Positions 12,746 through 24,019 of a stretch of 64,000 nucleotides of DNA are shown here, piece after piece. The stretch comes from Nilaparvata lugens (lineage: Eukaryota; Arthropoda; Insecta; Hemiptera; Delphacidae). The stretch lies in contig NC_052511.1 of the NCBI RefSeq assembly GCF_014356525.2, forward strand, positions 47,802,182 to 47,866,181, in the 5' to 3' direction. The position numbers and the translations under genes were made by a program. Below the pieces are notes generated by a model. That model was not told the DNA's origin. It saw nothing but the letters and a program-made list of their open reading frames with translations, and made no database searches. Within the stretch, counting starts at the first letter, position 1. Every line of letters begins with the position of its first letter.

Positions 12746-14059
12746 TTCAATCACCATCATCAAGTAATTTTATTGATATTGTAGCATTTCCTCTCTTTAA
12801 ATATACTTATATTATGAAATGTAGTTCAAACTGCGAAAAAAATGGGAGGAAGAATCACCAGTATAATTTTTTTCAACATAATTCATGACAAGAGAGGGAA
12901 AAATGAAAAATAAAAGATGAGACATAACACAAAGCAAAGGTTAAACTTTGAAGGATACAGAAGTAACTACAGTAAAAAGGCCATACTACACTGCAATTCA
13001 TATTCAATAATGTATTAGATATTAGCACCATGTGTTTCTCAGCTTACTACTTTGAATAAGTCTTCTACTTCTAATGGTGGATGAAGCCATAGCCAACTCT
13101 TCGTTTGTTTTAGGAATTTCTTGAGATTCTGTAGCTTTCTAATCTCATCTGGGAGAATATTAAAGAATTTAGGTCCAAGGAATAAAAAGCATCTCTGGAA
13201 GGTAGTGCTGTTTGGTTTGGGGAGTCTGATTAGCATCCTTGTAGTTTGCCTAGTTATCTGCTGATTTTGTTCAAGATTCCCCATTTGATTCCTATCCCCA
13301 CTCATTTTATAAAACAAAGATAAAACTTTCAGTACATACATGTATCTGAAAGGTAGAATTCCAAAAAACCTGAATATTGGGAAAGTATGCGTTCGTCTAT
13401 TAGCTCCAAACATTATTCTAACAATTGATTTTTGTAGGACTATAAGATTTTTAAATGAGACATGAAGGTAGATGCATAACATGAGATTCCGTATTCCAGC
13501 CTACTATTGAGAAAAGAGAAATACATTACACGAAGAATATTTACAGGGAAGAATTGACGCAGTTGATAGAAAGTCCTAAATTTTAATCGTGATTAATATC
13601 ACGGAAAAGTCTGGAAGAAGACATTTCTCAGTCAGCTTTGAATTGCATATTCGCAAGCTTTTCAAGATGAATCAAAAACCCTTCCATAATTCTAGCTTAG
13701 AAGTGGCAAATATCTTCAAGATATTATAAATTGTAGACACTACTTCACAAAACAAAAAAAAAACATGTCTAGTCTTATCAAGTATAGGCCTACATTATGG
13801 TATGAATTGGTTTTTCTTTAGGTCTACTTTTAATATAAATAAAAATATAAATCTCAGTACCCTTTTAAATTATATTGTCACAGCATGTTTCGGACATTAA
13901 AGACATTTTACATTCCTTGCCCTATTACCATAGGTAAGGAAAGTATTGCTTTCCGAAAAAAATTAAGGTACCCCAATTTCCAAATTTCTATACGTTTCGA
14001 GGTCCCCTGAGTCCAAAAAAGTGGTTTTTGGGTATTGGTCTGTATGTGCGTGTATGTGC

Positions 14060-14097
<38 letters not shown>

Positions 14098-14183
14098 TGT
14101 GTGTGTGTGTGTTGTGTGTGTGTGTGTTGTGTGTGTGTGTGTGTGGTGTGTGTGTGTGTGGTGTGTGTGTGTGTGTGTGTGTG

Positions 14184-14233
<50 letters not shown>

Positions 14234-17064
14234 TGTGTGTGTGGTGTGTGTGTGTGTGAGTGTATGTGCGTCTGTGTACACGATATCTCATCTCCCAATT
14301 AACGGAATGACTTGAAATTTGGAACTTAAGGTTCTTCCCCTATAAGGATCCGACACGAACAATTTCGATCAAATGCAATCCAAGATGGCGGCTAAAATGT
14401 TGTCAAAAACAGGGTTTTTCGCAATTTTCTCGAAAACGACTCCAACGATTTTGATCAAATTCATACCTAAAATAGTCATTGTTAAGCTCTATCAACTGCC
14501 ACAAGTCCCATATCTGTAAAAATTTCGGGAGCTCCGCCCCATCTATGCAGAGTTTGATTTCAGATTCCCAATTATTATCAGGCTTCAGATACAATTTAAA
14601 CAAAAAATTTTGAGTGGAAAAGATCGAGCATGAGAATCTCTACAATTAATGTTCAGTAACATTTTCACCTAAAATTAAAAAAAGCTCGAAATTCGAGAAA
14701 ATGTTATTTTTTCGATTGCAAACTGTTGGCAACTGTTCATTCTATTAAATCATTCACTATGGAGAGATAGCAGACTTCGTGTGTCTCCAGCGTTATAGTC
14801 CTGTCACCAGCTGGCTCAAATCTTTGAATAGTAGACTTGAGATGCGCGGGAACACTAGCGTCAGGTGATAGATTTTCATAACGGCAAGGAAAGTTGTGTG
14901 AGTGCGCCACACCATGGCATTAATGTCCAAAATATGTTTTGACAAAATTATTTAAAACTGTACTGAGATTTATATTTATTATGGAATGAAGTTCAAGTGA
15001 ATTATTTTTTCCAGTTTCACACTACAATAGTTGTTGAATTACTGTGATAAACACAAAACTGTTTAATCAAAAAAAAGTATTGCAGAATGGACCATTAAGG
15101 CTCAACTCAAACTTACGCGACTCAGGTCGAGAAGAGACTCGACTGTAGTCGAGAGCATGTGTTTTCAAATGGTGACACTCAGACCAGTCGATTCTAGTCT
15201 CCGCGAATTCACCATTTGAAAACACATGCTCTAGACTACAGTCGAGTCTCTTCTCGACCTGAGTCGCGTAAGTGGGAGTTGAGCCTAATTCTTTGAAAGC
15301 AATGGATATAACTGAACAACTGTCCTACAAAATGTGTTTTCAAATTTTACACTTTTTACTCACAATTCCATGCGGTCCATGCAACGTGATTTCTGGTATA
15401 CCAACGTCCTGTATAGTAAGAGACATTCCCGGAAGTCCACCGATATTACTCCATGAGTTGTAGGTGAAGAAAATATGCTCCAATTTCGCCAATTTCATTT
15501 TATGCTCATGTGCCAATCTTTGCGATCCTTCACCGCAGTTGAACAGATATCTGAAAAAATAGAATTGAATATTAAAATTTGAATAGTATCATAGAGAAAC
15601 GATAGCATAAGTAGATATCCCATGGTATAGGGCGTTTATGTCGCAACTTTTACTGTTATCCCAAGCCAATAGTTCACGTAGTTCTTTCCTATGCAGCTGT
15701 GTGATGCTGGTAGTCTCTCAAATTGTGCCGTTCATACACTATCGTTCCAACAAAACAGTAAAAATTGACAATAATCGACAGTAATCGGCTTGAGATAACA
15801 GTAAAAGTTGCGACATAAATTCCCTATACCATGGGATATCTACTTACACTATTGTTTTTCTATGATAGTATTAACTGAAAATATTATTGAATTGCCATAT
15901 ACTATAGTGAGGTACACGTTATAATGGCTTGTGTTTTATTTCTGGTTGAAAATTTTTATCAATAGCCTAACTCAATATTCTCAAGTTCTGAGAGTTTATT
16001 GAATGTAATCATTCGGTTTTTAATCAAATAAAATTCAAAATTTCTAGTTTATTTATTTCTGGACTGAAAATTGGACTCAAATCAATTCAAGTGTATATAG
16101 CATAACCTATAATTGTTATTCATTCATAACTCTACCTTCATTGTATTATCATTCATCCCATCATCATCACCTAGGCTTAAAATACTTCTAGAAAGTCGCC
16201 TTTGTAAAATAATAAATGAAAGATAATGAATGGCAGTACGGTATTTGATTAGCATTGGTGTTGCTATCCTTGTTTAACATTCCACAAAGCAGATAGTACT
16301 ATCCTTTTCTAGCTCTGCAACTTTGCCAGATTGTTTTTCAACAATGTAGGAATAAACTTGAAAAATTAGGAAAACATTTTATATAATTTATGAAAATGTA
16401 TCATTTAGGTAATCTTTGAAAAATATATCATCTTGACGAATAAAATATTATTGAACTATTTGAACAAGGATGAACAGTTAATAGGCTATTACATCAGATA
16501 AAACTTACAAGTTTTAGCTATCCTCTATAGAAGACAGTGGCAAGGCAGAGAATCGGCAATGCCGTTATCCTATCTTTCTTCACTGCAATTAAAACCTAGA
16601 CCTTACTATAATAGTAGTAGTCTAACTTGAATGATTATCTTTTGATACTTGAAAGGATTACACCATATTGCACAAATCGACATTGTTTCTATGGTAGAGA
16701 AGATCCATCATCCACTTGATTTGAAGGCTATTTTAAATAAAATTTGAAGAATACCAGTAAAAAACCTCAGTAAAACTTGAAAATAGGAGAATACTTACCT
16801 AGATTGATCAGTAAACATATAAAGCGATCTTGGTGCTCCATATGCCCCACTCCCCAAGACTTGAAGATTCACAGTCCCCGGTATATATTTAGCTGATTTT
16901 TCCTTAATTTTCTGTCGCTGCTTTTTGAGAGCGGCCGCATGAGTTTGTAGTTTCGGCATTGTGCGAACCAAGTCTAAAAGGTTATGTTTACAACGAACCT
17001 GACTCACTCTCACATTGTTGTTGATACAAAGAAGTGTTGTTGACCAGACCCCAATTACTGTCAT
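2805..17064 (-). CDS. RNaseZ: RNase Z, long form (ELAC2 type), 5' part of gene, five exons, 3' end outside window
   Basis: The product is the long form of tRNase Z, which removes the 3' trailer from precursor tRNAs in nucleus and mitochondria. Exons at 16799-17064, 15364-15550, 10546-10739, 8023-8185 and 2805-3044 join with matching phases, except that exon 4 needs one more base (see finding). Together they give the inactive amino-terminal metallo-beta-lactamase half: VNLQVLGSGAYGAPRSL, then YLFNCGEGSQRLAHEHK, then WSNIGGLPGMSLTIQDVGIPEITLHGP, an acidic/lysine-rich linker, and AYICRLHDRPGALILEK. All of these line up in order with human ELAC2. The catalytic HxHxDH half would lie left of base 1. 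The introns are long (1.2 to 5 kb) and full of transposons. Identity is firm; single splice borders are inferred. Confidence 0.9.
3165..3372. repeat. foldback element
   Basis: Two arms of about 80 bases are inverted copies (TGTCAAATTCTACACAGTTT and GTATAGAATTTGACAACATA), meeting near ACCGGTCACATTTTCAAG. No coding content. Confidence 0.75.
3844..5036. mobile_element. hAT-type non-autonomous element with 8-bp target duplication
   Basis: The ends TAGGGATGGGTATCGA and its complement TCGATACCCATCCCTA are flanked by a perfect GTATCAAC duplication (3836-3843 and 5037-5044). Removing the element restores the reading direction of the mariner transposase fragment around it. ATCGATGTTT-rich subterminal repeats lie at both ends. 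No transposase frame is left in its 1193 bases. Confidence 0.88.
5631..7835 (+). mobile_element. 'CTGGTGTGGCGCACT ... GGGCAAGGAAAGT' element, longest copy
   Basis: The left end ATCTGGTGTGGCGCACTGAC and right end AGGGCAAGGAAAGT recur together at 11050-11970 and, inverted, at 13914-14915. Short inverted ends (ACTTTCC) suggest a DNA transposon. No intact protein. The middle (6240-7200) is unlike the other copies and includes an unexplained GC-richer stretch; 7565-7760 has the CA-rich part and the family's shared segment. Confidence 0.6.
8023..8185 (-). CDS. RNaseZ: RNaseZ exon 4, acidic and lysine-rich linker, apparent 1-base deletion
   Basis: After a TTATTGCAG acceptor the frame set by exon 3 reads QEVGSSSGTEGETTDDDIDYY and on through a glycine-rich stretch to a run of lysines. 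The frame then meets a TAG shortly before a perfect GTGAGT donor, inside or just after an A-rich tract (about 8045-8070). One additional base in that tract removes the stop and also gives the phase that exon 5 requires. This fits a homopolymer length error or a genuine frameshift allele. The linker is poorly conserved in the family, so assignment rests on position and phase. Confidence 0.75.
8213..9141 (+). mobile_element. Helitron-like family Y, copy 1
   Basis: It begins TCCTATTATATTAAGCGAGC, includes CAACGGATCTCGAAAACGGC and ends near ACGAGCGAAGCTCGGTACCC. The same ends occur at 26781-27162 and 45696-46094 in reverse. The TC start and terminal GC-rich hairpin resemble Helitrons, but a CTRR end is not clear. 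A foldback element (8595-8785) and other sequence interrupt it. Confidence 0.55.
8595..8785. repeat. foldback element inside family Y copy 1
   Basis: Arms with TTTACACCAAAGTTATTAAC and its complement pair across a short AT-rich loop; the internal TTCCGTTCAATCTAATAGAA motif reappears at 59755-59910. Confidence 0.7.
9215..10490. mobile_element. 'GCCGTCCACTGGAACCG' element pair, one arm inverted, with a LINE-like insertion
   Basis: 9215-9475 is an inverted copy of the left part of the element that starts again at 9464 and ends at about 10485 (CGGTTCCAGTGGACGGTTACCC). Related copies lie at 54228-54730 and 63312 to the window end. Bases about 9635-10160 are extra compared with those copies and end in TCTTAATCTTAAT, a LINE/SINE-like tail flanked by TCCGA-type duplication. 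Confidence 0.65.
10546..10739 (-). CDS. RNaseZ: RNaseZ exon 3
   Basis: Acceptor TATAACAG and donor GTAATC bound 64 codons plus two bases. The translation starts DDIFKAAKRFIVLNHLK and continues through VDHFEDNVMKVTYVPL, matching the segment after the GP-rich loop in ELAC2. Phase agrees with exon 2 (phase 0) and exon 4 (two bases carried over, completing Arg). Confidence 0.88.
10982..12050 (+). mobile_element. 'GGGCAAGGAAAGT' family element flanked by a long direct repeat
   Basis: The element (about 11050-11970) has both family ends and two internal copies of a CTCATGCCAGTTAATAGAGC-type segment. A purine-rich segment of about 80 bases is present just before (10982-11060) and just after it (11971-12050), nearly identical. 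Confidence 0.65.
12181..12317 (+). pseudogene. isolated TAF2-like exon inside an RNaseZ intron, antisense
   Basis: A single open segment encodes GKDMAVFVNQWVRTGGHAKF followed by NLGFVFNRKR. This resembles the region of TAF2 (TFIID subunit 2, aminopeptidase-like fold) that reads GKDI..LI.QWV...G...F...FAFNRKRN in human. It is bounded by a CTCAG acceptor-like end and a GT immediately after NRKR, where an exon could end. No neighbouring TAF2 exons were recognised on the plus strand. I therefore infer a captured or duplicated gene fragment rather than a live nested gene; a true exon of a diverged TAF2 copy remains possible. Upstream is low-complexity purine-rich DNA. Confidence 0.55.
12450..13500 (-). 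mobile_element. LINE 3' fragment
   Basis: The minus strand from 13482 encodes a reverse transcriptase carboxy end (LQKSIVRIMFGANRRTHT, FFGILPFRYMYVLKVL, FNILPDEIRKLQNLKKFLKQ). It is followed by a 3' UTR that ends near 12450-12490 in a TTGAATTTGAATT tail. It is 5' truncated and contains a (CA)n stretch at 12703-12744. Confidence 0.75.
12703..12744 (+). repeat. (CA)n microsatellite
   Basis: About 20 CA units with two interruptions, inside the LINE fragment 3' UTR. Confidence 0.95.
13914..14915 (-). mobile_element. 'GGGCAAGGAAAGT' family element, inverted copy with large GT array
   Basis: Both family ends are present in reverse (CCTTGCCCTATTACCATAGG at left, GTGTGAGTGCGCCACACCA at right). The CA-rich segment normal to the family has grown into an array of about 215 bases. 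Confidence 0.75.
14055..14270 (+). repeat. (GT)n microsatellite with GGT/GTT interruptions
   Basis: Nearly continuous GT with regular GTGGTG and GTTGTG interruptions. It creates six long shadow frames of Cys-Val or His-Thr repeats that are not genes. Confidence 0.97.
15104..15290. repeat. foldback element
   Basis: Arms with GACTCAGGTCGAGAAGAGAC and its complement flank CACCATTTGAAAACACATGC. A related copy is at 42147-42290. Confidence 0.8.
15364..15550 (-). CDS. RNaseZ: RNaseZ exon 2
   Basis: The exon is bounded by a pyrimidine-rich acceptor (TTTTTTCAG) and a GTGAGT donor. One base completes the Arg codon left by exon 1, followed by 62 codons. It carries FNCGEGSQR, the degenerate counterpart of the metal-site region, and the conserved TYNSWSNIGGLPGM stretch that replaces the HxHxDH motif in the amino-terminal half of long RNase Z. 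Confidence 0.92.
15590..15864. mobile_element. CATAGAGAAAC short inverted-repeat element with 7-bp target duplication, copy 1
   Basis: Inverted ends of about 75 bases (CATAGAGAAACGATAGCATA and complement) are flanked by ATAGTAT at 15583-15589 and 15865-15871. It lies in RNaseZ intron 1. No coding content. Confidence 0.8.
15903..16610. mobile_element. TATAGTGAGGT inverted-repeat element, copy 1
   Basis: The ends are TATAGTGAGGTACACGTTAT and ...AGACCTTACTATA. Other copies are at 29395-30337 and 36021-36294. The palindromic TA-containing ends suggest a mariner-type non-autonomous element. Confidence 0.6.
16799..17064 (-). CDS. RNaseZ: RNaseZ exon 1 (coding start)
   Basis: An ATG at 17064 opens an 88-codon exon ending at a GTAAGT donor and leaving two bases (AG) for the next codon. 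The first 35 residues are basic and hydrophobic with no acidic run, which would suit a mitochondrial presequence. A second ATG, giving MPKLQTHAAALKKQRQK, could serve as a nuclear-form start; dual starts are known for ELAC2-type enzymes. The exon ends in VNLQVLGSGAYGAPRSLYMFTDQS, the first strand of the beta-lactamase fold. An upstream non-coding exon cannot be excluded. Confidence 0.85.
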
Positions 17065-18320
17065 CTGGGTAGAACAATAATTAATTTCATATTAAAATAC
17101 TGTGTTATTGTGAGTTATATGTAAAAACTGTGTGTATGTAGGGATGTAAGCATGATGTGTGTGGTTATGTTCTACATTGTAATTTTATTTACATTACCGA
17201 ATGGAATCTAGGACTCATGTGATGGAAGTTATCAAAAGAATCAAGATCTACGCGAAATCAGCTTTGTTGATGTACAAAAAAAAAATCTATGATAATTATT
17301 TTATACTAAAACGCAACGTGAACAGAAGTTGCAACAGATGATTTTGATAAGACACCTGGAACGAGCATAACCTCACATTTTGTCACTGCCTTCTGAATCT
17401 TGTTAAAAAGGAGATTGTAACTGCCTTCTGAATCTCATCACCAAAATTTTATTTGAAAATGATTCAAATGGAGGAATATTGTAACTACTTTATTTTAAAA
17501 TTAATTCAGGTATAATTTCTGAGGAATATCTGCAATTTGACAAGTTATTCAAGAATTTTATCAAGGGGAACATCTCGACAGAGATTCTACTTGTGGTGGG
17601 GCGGTTAATTTCAAAAGTTGTCAACAGAGATTTTAAACAAATTTCAACAATAATAATTTCTCATTTTTTTAGAGAAGCACAGCAACATTTTGTCAAACTT
17701 TGGAATCCCTGTTTCGAAACAAATTGTTGATTCCCACTTAGTGGAAACACAGAAAAAGTAGCCAACAATAAAATGTTTCCCCTCTACAAAATCCTGACTA
17801 CGCGAGGGCACTAAATATAAAGCAAGTAATGGAGAAAACTTTCAAGCTGGGTTTGCACAAAAGTTGTCAACAAATAAATCAAGGGAGCGTAGCCGGCGGG
17901 GACTTGTAGATGGGGGAACATTTTGTTGGCAACTTTCTTTAGTGTTTCCCACACCCGAGTGATAAACAAACATTTTGTTGAAAACAGGGATTTCCAAAAT
18001 TTAACAACAAGAAGTTGATGTGCTCTCCAAGAAATTGGCAACAAATTGCTGCAATTTGTTGAAAACTTAGTTGACAACTCTGGTGAAAACGTGGCTTTGC
18101 TATTAAATGAAACAAGTAACATCAAAGAATGGTGATGGAATTAATTCACACAAAATAAAGACTCATTAAACATCAATTTATTGTTCAAACATATTAAATA
18201 GAAACGTTGAATATAAGCTGAACTGAAAACACGTATTCAACTCTAGATACATTTTCGGTGATAGCGTATAAAAATCTGTTTTATACAATATTATGAAATT
18301 TGATAAACATTATAAATCAT
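17065..18320. other. stretch between RNaseZ start and the region downstream of inc
   Basis: No gene seen. The first few hundred bases should contain the RNaseZ promoter. Bases 17560-18085 hold degenerate inverted copies of a TTTGTTGACAACTTT-type repeat. Confidence 0.4.
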
Positions 18321-18324
18321 TAAT

Positions 18325-21300
18325 ATAACACAGACACGTTGATTTGTTATACCACAATAACATATAAAACATCTAGTCACCCATTCAATATTCATAATTT
18401 TTAATAATCTATCATCTAAATAAATTATCAACAATAAAACTTAGCTGTTTAGTATTGTTCATCAGCCACATTGAAAAAAAGAATTAAAAAGTTATTGCTT
18501 ATTCATTCAATCGCACTTCAATAATAACTGTAAATAATTCAGAAAACATCAATAATCAGTTATTAAAAAAACATCTTAACAACCCAATAAATATGTGACC
18601 CATTCAACTTACACATACACACAATTTAGAACTTGTTCCTTTTTTGACATTTATATCTAGAAATAAGATTGAATCCAGGGATGCAAATCAATAATTTAGT
18701 GCTCTCTAACAATATTTATAATCGTACAATAGTTACAATCGTAATTTATACAAAAGCAATCTACTTAACAATCAAATAATATTGGGATTTTACAAAGAAT
18801 TTAGGCCAATTACTTAAAATAATAAAAAAATATTTGCTCTTATCATCATAGACTTCAACAGAATCTACTGTACAATAACATTGCATTAACTTAATACAGT
18901 GCCTCATAAATATAAATGAAATTCATATAATATACTTAAAATATAGAAATAAAATAAAATCAATATAAATAATAATATATACTTCACAATGCGTAAAACC
19001 ATAATTAAAATTCATCCATATCTAGTATTCATCAATTTAATTATGATCATCAAACATTTTTATATTGATGATTTATATTATAATCAATTTTATATTTTTG
19101 ATCATTTTTATCTTTTATCATGAGTCAAGGATTCAAGACTCAGGAAAATTGGGTATCTGGTTTCACAAGATAATGAGATGTTGAGGCAAGAAAAATCACA
19201 AATTAAACTAGAAAAAATATGTGAAATTATAGAATTATAACATCATTGTCCAAAATACAAAGAATATCAATCTATCAACAATGATTATTTTTAATGGTTC
19301 AATATTTAAACTGAATTAATGGAAACTCAACATACATTGATGTACAAAGTTTAGAAGCTACTAAAATTATACAGAGAAAGACACTGATCAAATTATTCAA
19401 CTTTGCTTATTTGAAATTGATATTTGATTATGTTTTTTCTTCCACTACGTATTCTTGTAAATAAATAGTTATTTGAATGAAATAAATTGAATATTATTGA
19501 AGAAGGAAGACTCGAATCCAACATATCAGTAGACAAAATTATAGGAAAAATGATAGGTGATATACACACATGTCATCAATCCATATTTTTAATAACACCA
19601 AAGAAGTGATTTTAATGATCAACCAATAATATTTGTGCAACTAGTGCGCAAAGTGACAGTTTGCTGCACCGAAAGAAACGTTTACGCCCGAGCCGTAGGC
19701 GAGGGCGGAATGGTTTCTTGAGTGCAGCAGAGGAACTTTGCGCACGTATTTCACATTTAGTTTTTCCTACAGTTACCATTGAATATGAAAAGTGGGTAAT
19801 TATGGGTAAAATTGCCTGAAATCCATCAAATGTTTTTCTGTGAATTTTATTATTGATAAAAACCTTAATCCTAAAATCCCAGTCCTCGTTGTCCTTGGTT
19901 ATAATATCTAATTAATAATTTGCGCGTTGTGCTTGGTTGCACCTCTGCTCACTATAGCAGCCACAGCAGTCACTGTTATCAACTTCATTTTGATTTTGCT
20001 GCACTGTTGCTCCATATAACCTACTAAGTATTTTGCGTTGCCATGTTGCAAATCTGGAGTGCAGAAAAATTTTTCCCGCACTAGAGCGGAAAAGTGATTC
20101 TTTGCGTTCTGTAATCAGTGCAGCAATGGCCACTTTTCAACGTAACTGTAGGAAAATAACTATTTCAGGCTATGCCTGTTTTTTCTTCCACGATTATGTT
20201 TGTTATAAAATGAAATGGATAAATGAATAATATTACACAGACACGTTGATTTGTTATACCACAATAACATATAAAACATCTAGTCACCCATTCAATATTC
20301 ATAATTTTTAATAATCTATCATCTAAATAAATTATCAACAATAAAACTTAGCTGTTTAGTATTGTTCATCAGCCACATTGAAAAAAAGAATTAAAAAGTT
20401 ATTGCTTATTCATTCAATCGCACTTCAATAATAACTGTAAATAATTCAGAAAACATCAATAATCAGTTATTAAAAAAACATCTTAACAACCCAATAAATA
20501 TGTGACCCATTCAACTCACACATACACACAATTTAGAACTTGTTCCTTTTTTGACATTTATATCTAGAAATAAGATTGAATCCAGGGATGCAAATCAATA
20601 ATTTAGTGCTCTCTAACAATATTTATAATCGTACAATAGTTACAATCGTAATTTATACAGAAGCAATCTACTAAACAATCAAATAAGATTGGGATTTTAC
20701 AAAGAATTTAGGCCAATTACTTAAAATAATAAAAAAATATTTGCTCTTATCATCATAGACTTCAACAGAATCTACTGTACAATAACATTGCATTAACTTA
20801 ATACAGTACCGCATAAATATAAATGAAATTCATATATATATACTTAAAATATAGAAATAAAATAAAATCAATATAAATAATAAATATATACTTCACAATG
20901 CGTAAAACCATAATTAAAATTCATCCATATCTAGTATTCATCAATTTAATTATGATCATCAATCATTTTTATATTGATGATTTATATTATAATCAATTTT
21001 ATATTTTTGATCATTTTTATTTTTTAACATGAGTCAAGGATTCAAGACTCAAGAAAATTGGAAATCTGGTTTCACAAGATAATGAGATGTTGAGGCAAGA
21101 AAAATCACGTAACTAGAAAAATATTAAATCATAGAATTATAACATCAATGTCCGAAATACAAAGAATATCAATCTATCAACAATGATTATTTTCAATGGT
21201 TCAATTTAAACTGAATTAATGGAAACTCAACATACATTGATGTACAAAATTTAGAAGCTACTAAATTCATACAGAGAAAGACACTGATAAAATGTTCAAA

Positions 21301-22540
21301 TTATTCAACTTTGCTTTTTTGCAATTGATATTTGATTATGTTTTTTCTTCCACTACATATTCTTGTAAATAAATAGTTATTTGAATGAAATAAATTGAAT
21401 ATTATTGAAGAAGGAAGACTCGAATCCAACATATCAGTAGACAAAATTATAGGAAAAATGATTCCTAAGGTGATATTCACACATGTCATCAATCCATATT
21501 TGTAATAACACCAAAGAAGTGATTTTAATGATCAACCAATATTATTTTCAGGCTATGCCTGTTTTTTCTTCCACTGAGTATGTTTGTTATAAAATGAAAT
21601 GGATAAATGAATAATATTACAACAATCAACTTGAAAATACAAAATCAACAAACATTTTATGCACGATTTTTTCAAGCATTCGTTCAAATTATTTACTCAC
21701 TTTATCAAACTACTGTTAGCAATGGCAGGAAGAAAGTCAAGTTGGAAAATTTAAAAATTGGATAATATTATTTAAAATAACTATTACCAGATAATACTAG
21801 AGTACAACATCAATCAACACTCGACATTCTTACACAACAATGAACGAAATACAAAGAATATCAATCTATCAACAATGATTATTTTCAATGGTTCAATTTA
21901 AAATGAATTAATGGAAACTCAACATACATTGATGTACAAAATTTAGAAGCTACTAAATTCATACAGAGAAAGACACTGATAAAATGTTCAAATTATTCAA
22001 CTTTGCTTTTTTGCAATTGATATTTGATTATGTTTTTTCTTCCACTACATATTCTTGTAAATAAATAGTTATTTGAATGAAATAAATTGAATATTATTGA
22101 AGAAGGAAGACTCGAATCCAACATATCAGTAGACAAAATTATAGGAAAAATGATTCCTAAGGTGATATTCACACATGTCATCAATCCATATTTGTAATAA
22201 CACCAAAGAAGTGATTTTAATGATCAACCAATATTATTTTCAGGCTATGCCTGTTTTTTCTTCCACGAGTATGTTTGTTATAAAATGAAATGGATAAATG
22301 AATAATATTACAACAATCAACTTGAAAATACAAAATCAACAAACATTTTATGCACGATTTTTTCAAGCATTCGTTCAAATTATTTACTCACTTTATCAAA
22401 CTACTGTTAGCAATGGCAGGAAGAAAGTCAAGTTGGAAAATTTAAAAATTGGATAATATTATTTAAAATAACTATTACCAGATAATACTAGAGTACAACA
22501 TCAATCAACACTCGACATTCTTACACAACAATGAACAGGA
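18325..22540. repeat. nested segmental duplications downstream of inc
   Basis: 18325-19633 and about 20232-21545 are two copies of the same ~1.3-kb AT-rich segment with scattered differences. In addition 21154-21845 and 21846-22537 are nearly identical tandem copies of 692 bases. Neither codes for protein. Part may be the inc 3' UTR (minus strand), but no poly(A) signal can be tied to a transcript. Confidence 0.85.
19634..20160. mobile_element. insertion present in only one copy of the duplication
   Basis: The first duplicate carries about 525 extra bases compared with the second (site near 21535-21548). It has an internal inverted pair (TTTTTCCTACAGTTACC and GTAACTGTAGGAAAATA). It is more GC-rich than its surroundings and holds a 73-codon frame of no recognised family. 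Confidence 0.6.
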
Positions 22541-22639
22541 AAAAGTGAACTTTCAAAAATTATTCACATTTTCTCCAACTCAGAACTGATTTTTGAAAAC
22601 TGGCAGCTTGGGGTCGCTCTCTCCAAAAAAGTAAAACTC

Positions 22640-22860
22640 AAAGATCCGGTTGCACAAAAGTCTGTCAACTTTTAATGCCGCTTAAATGTCACGAGAACAA
22701 ACCAGAGGGGCCTTCTTCTTAGAAAAACCTTCTCTGATCGATTCTCATGTGATTTAATTATGATTTGAATTTAACCTTCTTCGAGAAACCTTCTCTAACT
22801 GATTTAATCATGATTCACATTTAACAGGTTTTTGTTCAACCGGGCCAAATTCTAGTTTAA
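22640..22860. repeat. degenerate copy of the 'CCACGAGAACCAATCAGAGAAG' foldback family
   Basis: Shares TCACGAGAACAAACCAGAGG and a complementary arm with the clearer copies at 24020-24250 and 28890-29025. Confidence 0.5.
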
Positions 22861-23096
22861 GCCATCAGCTTACTCAATTGAAACACATTGGAAAGAATGT
22901 GACCACATATTGATTAAACGGGTCTAATATTTTTAACAATTCTGGAGAAAGCCACCCTTAAAGGGAAACAAACACACGTTCAACATCTACACACAAGTTT
23001 CACACATATAGGTGTAAATTTTACATATTTTCGGATAAAATTATGGTCACACCTATATCATGGGATTCACTTTCAACTGGGAACATCAGCATTCAT

Positions 23097-23975
23097 GCAG
23101 GGTGTCCCACAAAAGATGTCAGAGCCGAGAACATAGATTCTACATGAAATTTGCAACAAAAACTGTCCAGTACAGTTTTCTCATATCGGATTTATTTTTC
23201 GAGATATATAGGTTTTTCGATAATTTTGAAAAACATCAATATCTGGAAAACAGTCAGTCAAAATCGAATTCTAAGGATATGATTGGAAACATGGTATTTA
23301 GATGAAAACGGTAGTGGTCATGAAATGTGTGCGCAGTGGCCAGCCAGCTAGATTGCGTCATCGCCACCAACCGACGTTTTTAATACCTATTGGCAATTTA
23401 TGAAACTTATTTGTTAAAAACAGGTGATTGGATATAGAATGACGTCAGCTACACCGGAAATTTAGCACAAACATGCGCGTGACACCTACCGTTTTCTTCT
23501 ATAAACCGTGGTTGAAAAGAGGAAGAGATATCCAATGAGATACAAACAATTTGTTCCTTTGTTTGACGTTTTTGAACTTTTTAAGAGCGCTTCAAGTTGA
23601 AAAAGTACATTCGTCGAGTTCCAAGTCAAATTTCAAACAAGCGTTTGAACGCTCATAGAAAGTTCAAAAACGTTAAACAAATGAAAAAAATTATATGTAT
23701 CTTATTGGAAATTTATTCCGCTTTCCAACCATATCTTTAGTGTGGATATACTTTAATACACTGGATGTGGATACACGTTAAAACACTTAACCATTATCTT
23801 TTCTTAGATTTTGACTGATATTTTTCTAGTTACTGACGTATTTCAAAAATATCTATTATAACTCGAAAACTAAGGTCGATTTTATGGGAAAATTTTACTG
23901 GACATTTTTGTTGCAAATTTAATTTAGAATCTATGATCTCCAGCTGTTACACCTTTCTTGGGACACCCTGTGTAT
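23097..23975. mobile_element. CAGGGTGTCCCA inverted-repeat element
   Basis: The termini CAGGGTGTCCCACAAAAGAT and TTCTTGGGACACCCTG face each other over 880 bases, and further internal stretches are inverted copies. No transposase. The ends resemble those of TA-targeting DNA transposons. Confidence 0.65.
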
Positions 23976-24019
23976 GTTACAAATGACACTAGCGTAATAA
24001 CATTGGTAGATAAAATACT

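Noticed and set aside
13908..14315. Six overlapping frames of Cys-Val or His-Thr repeats
   Set aside because: They are translations of a GT/CA microsatellite on both strands.
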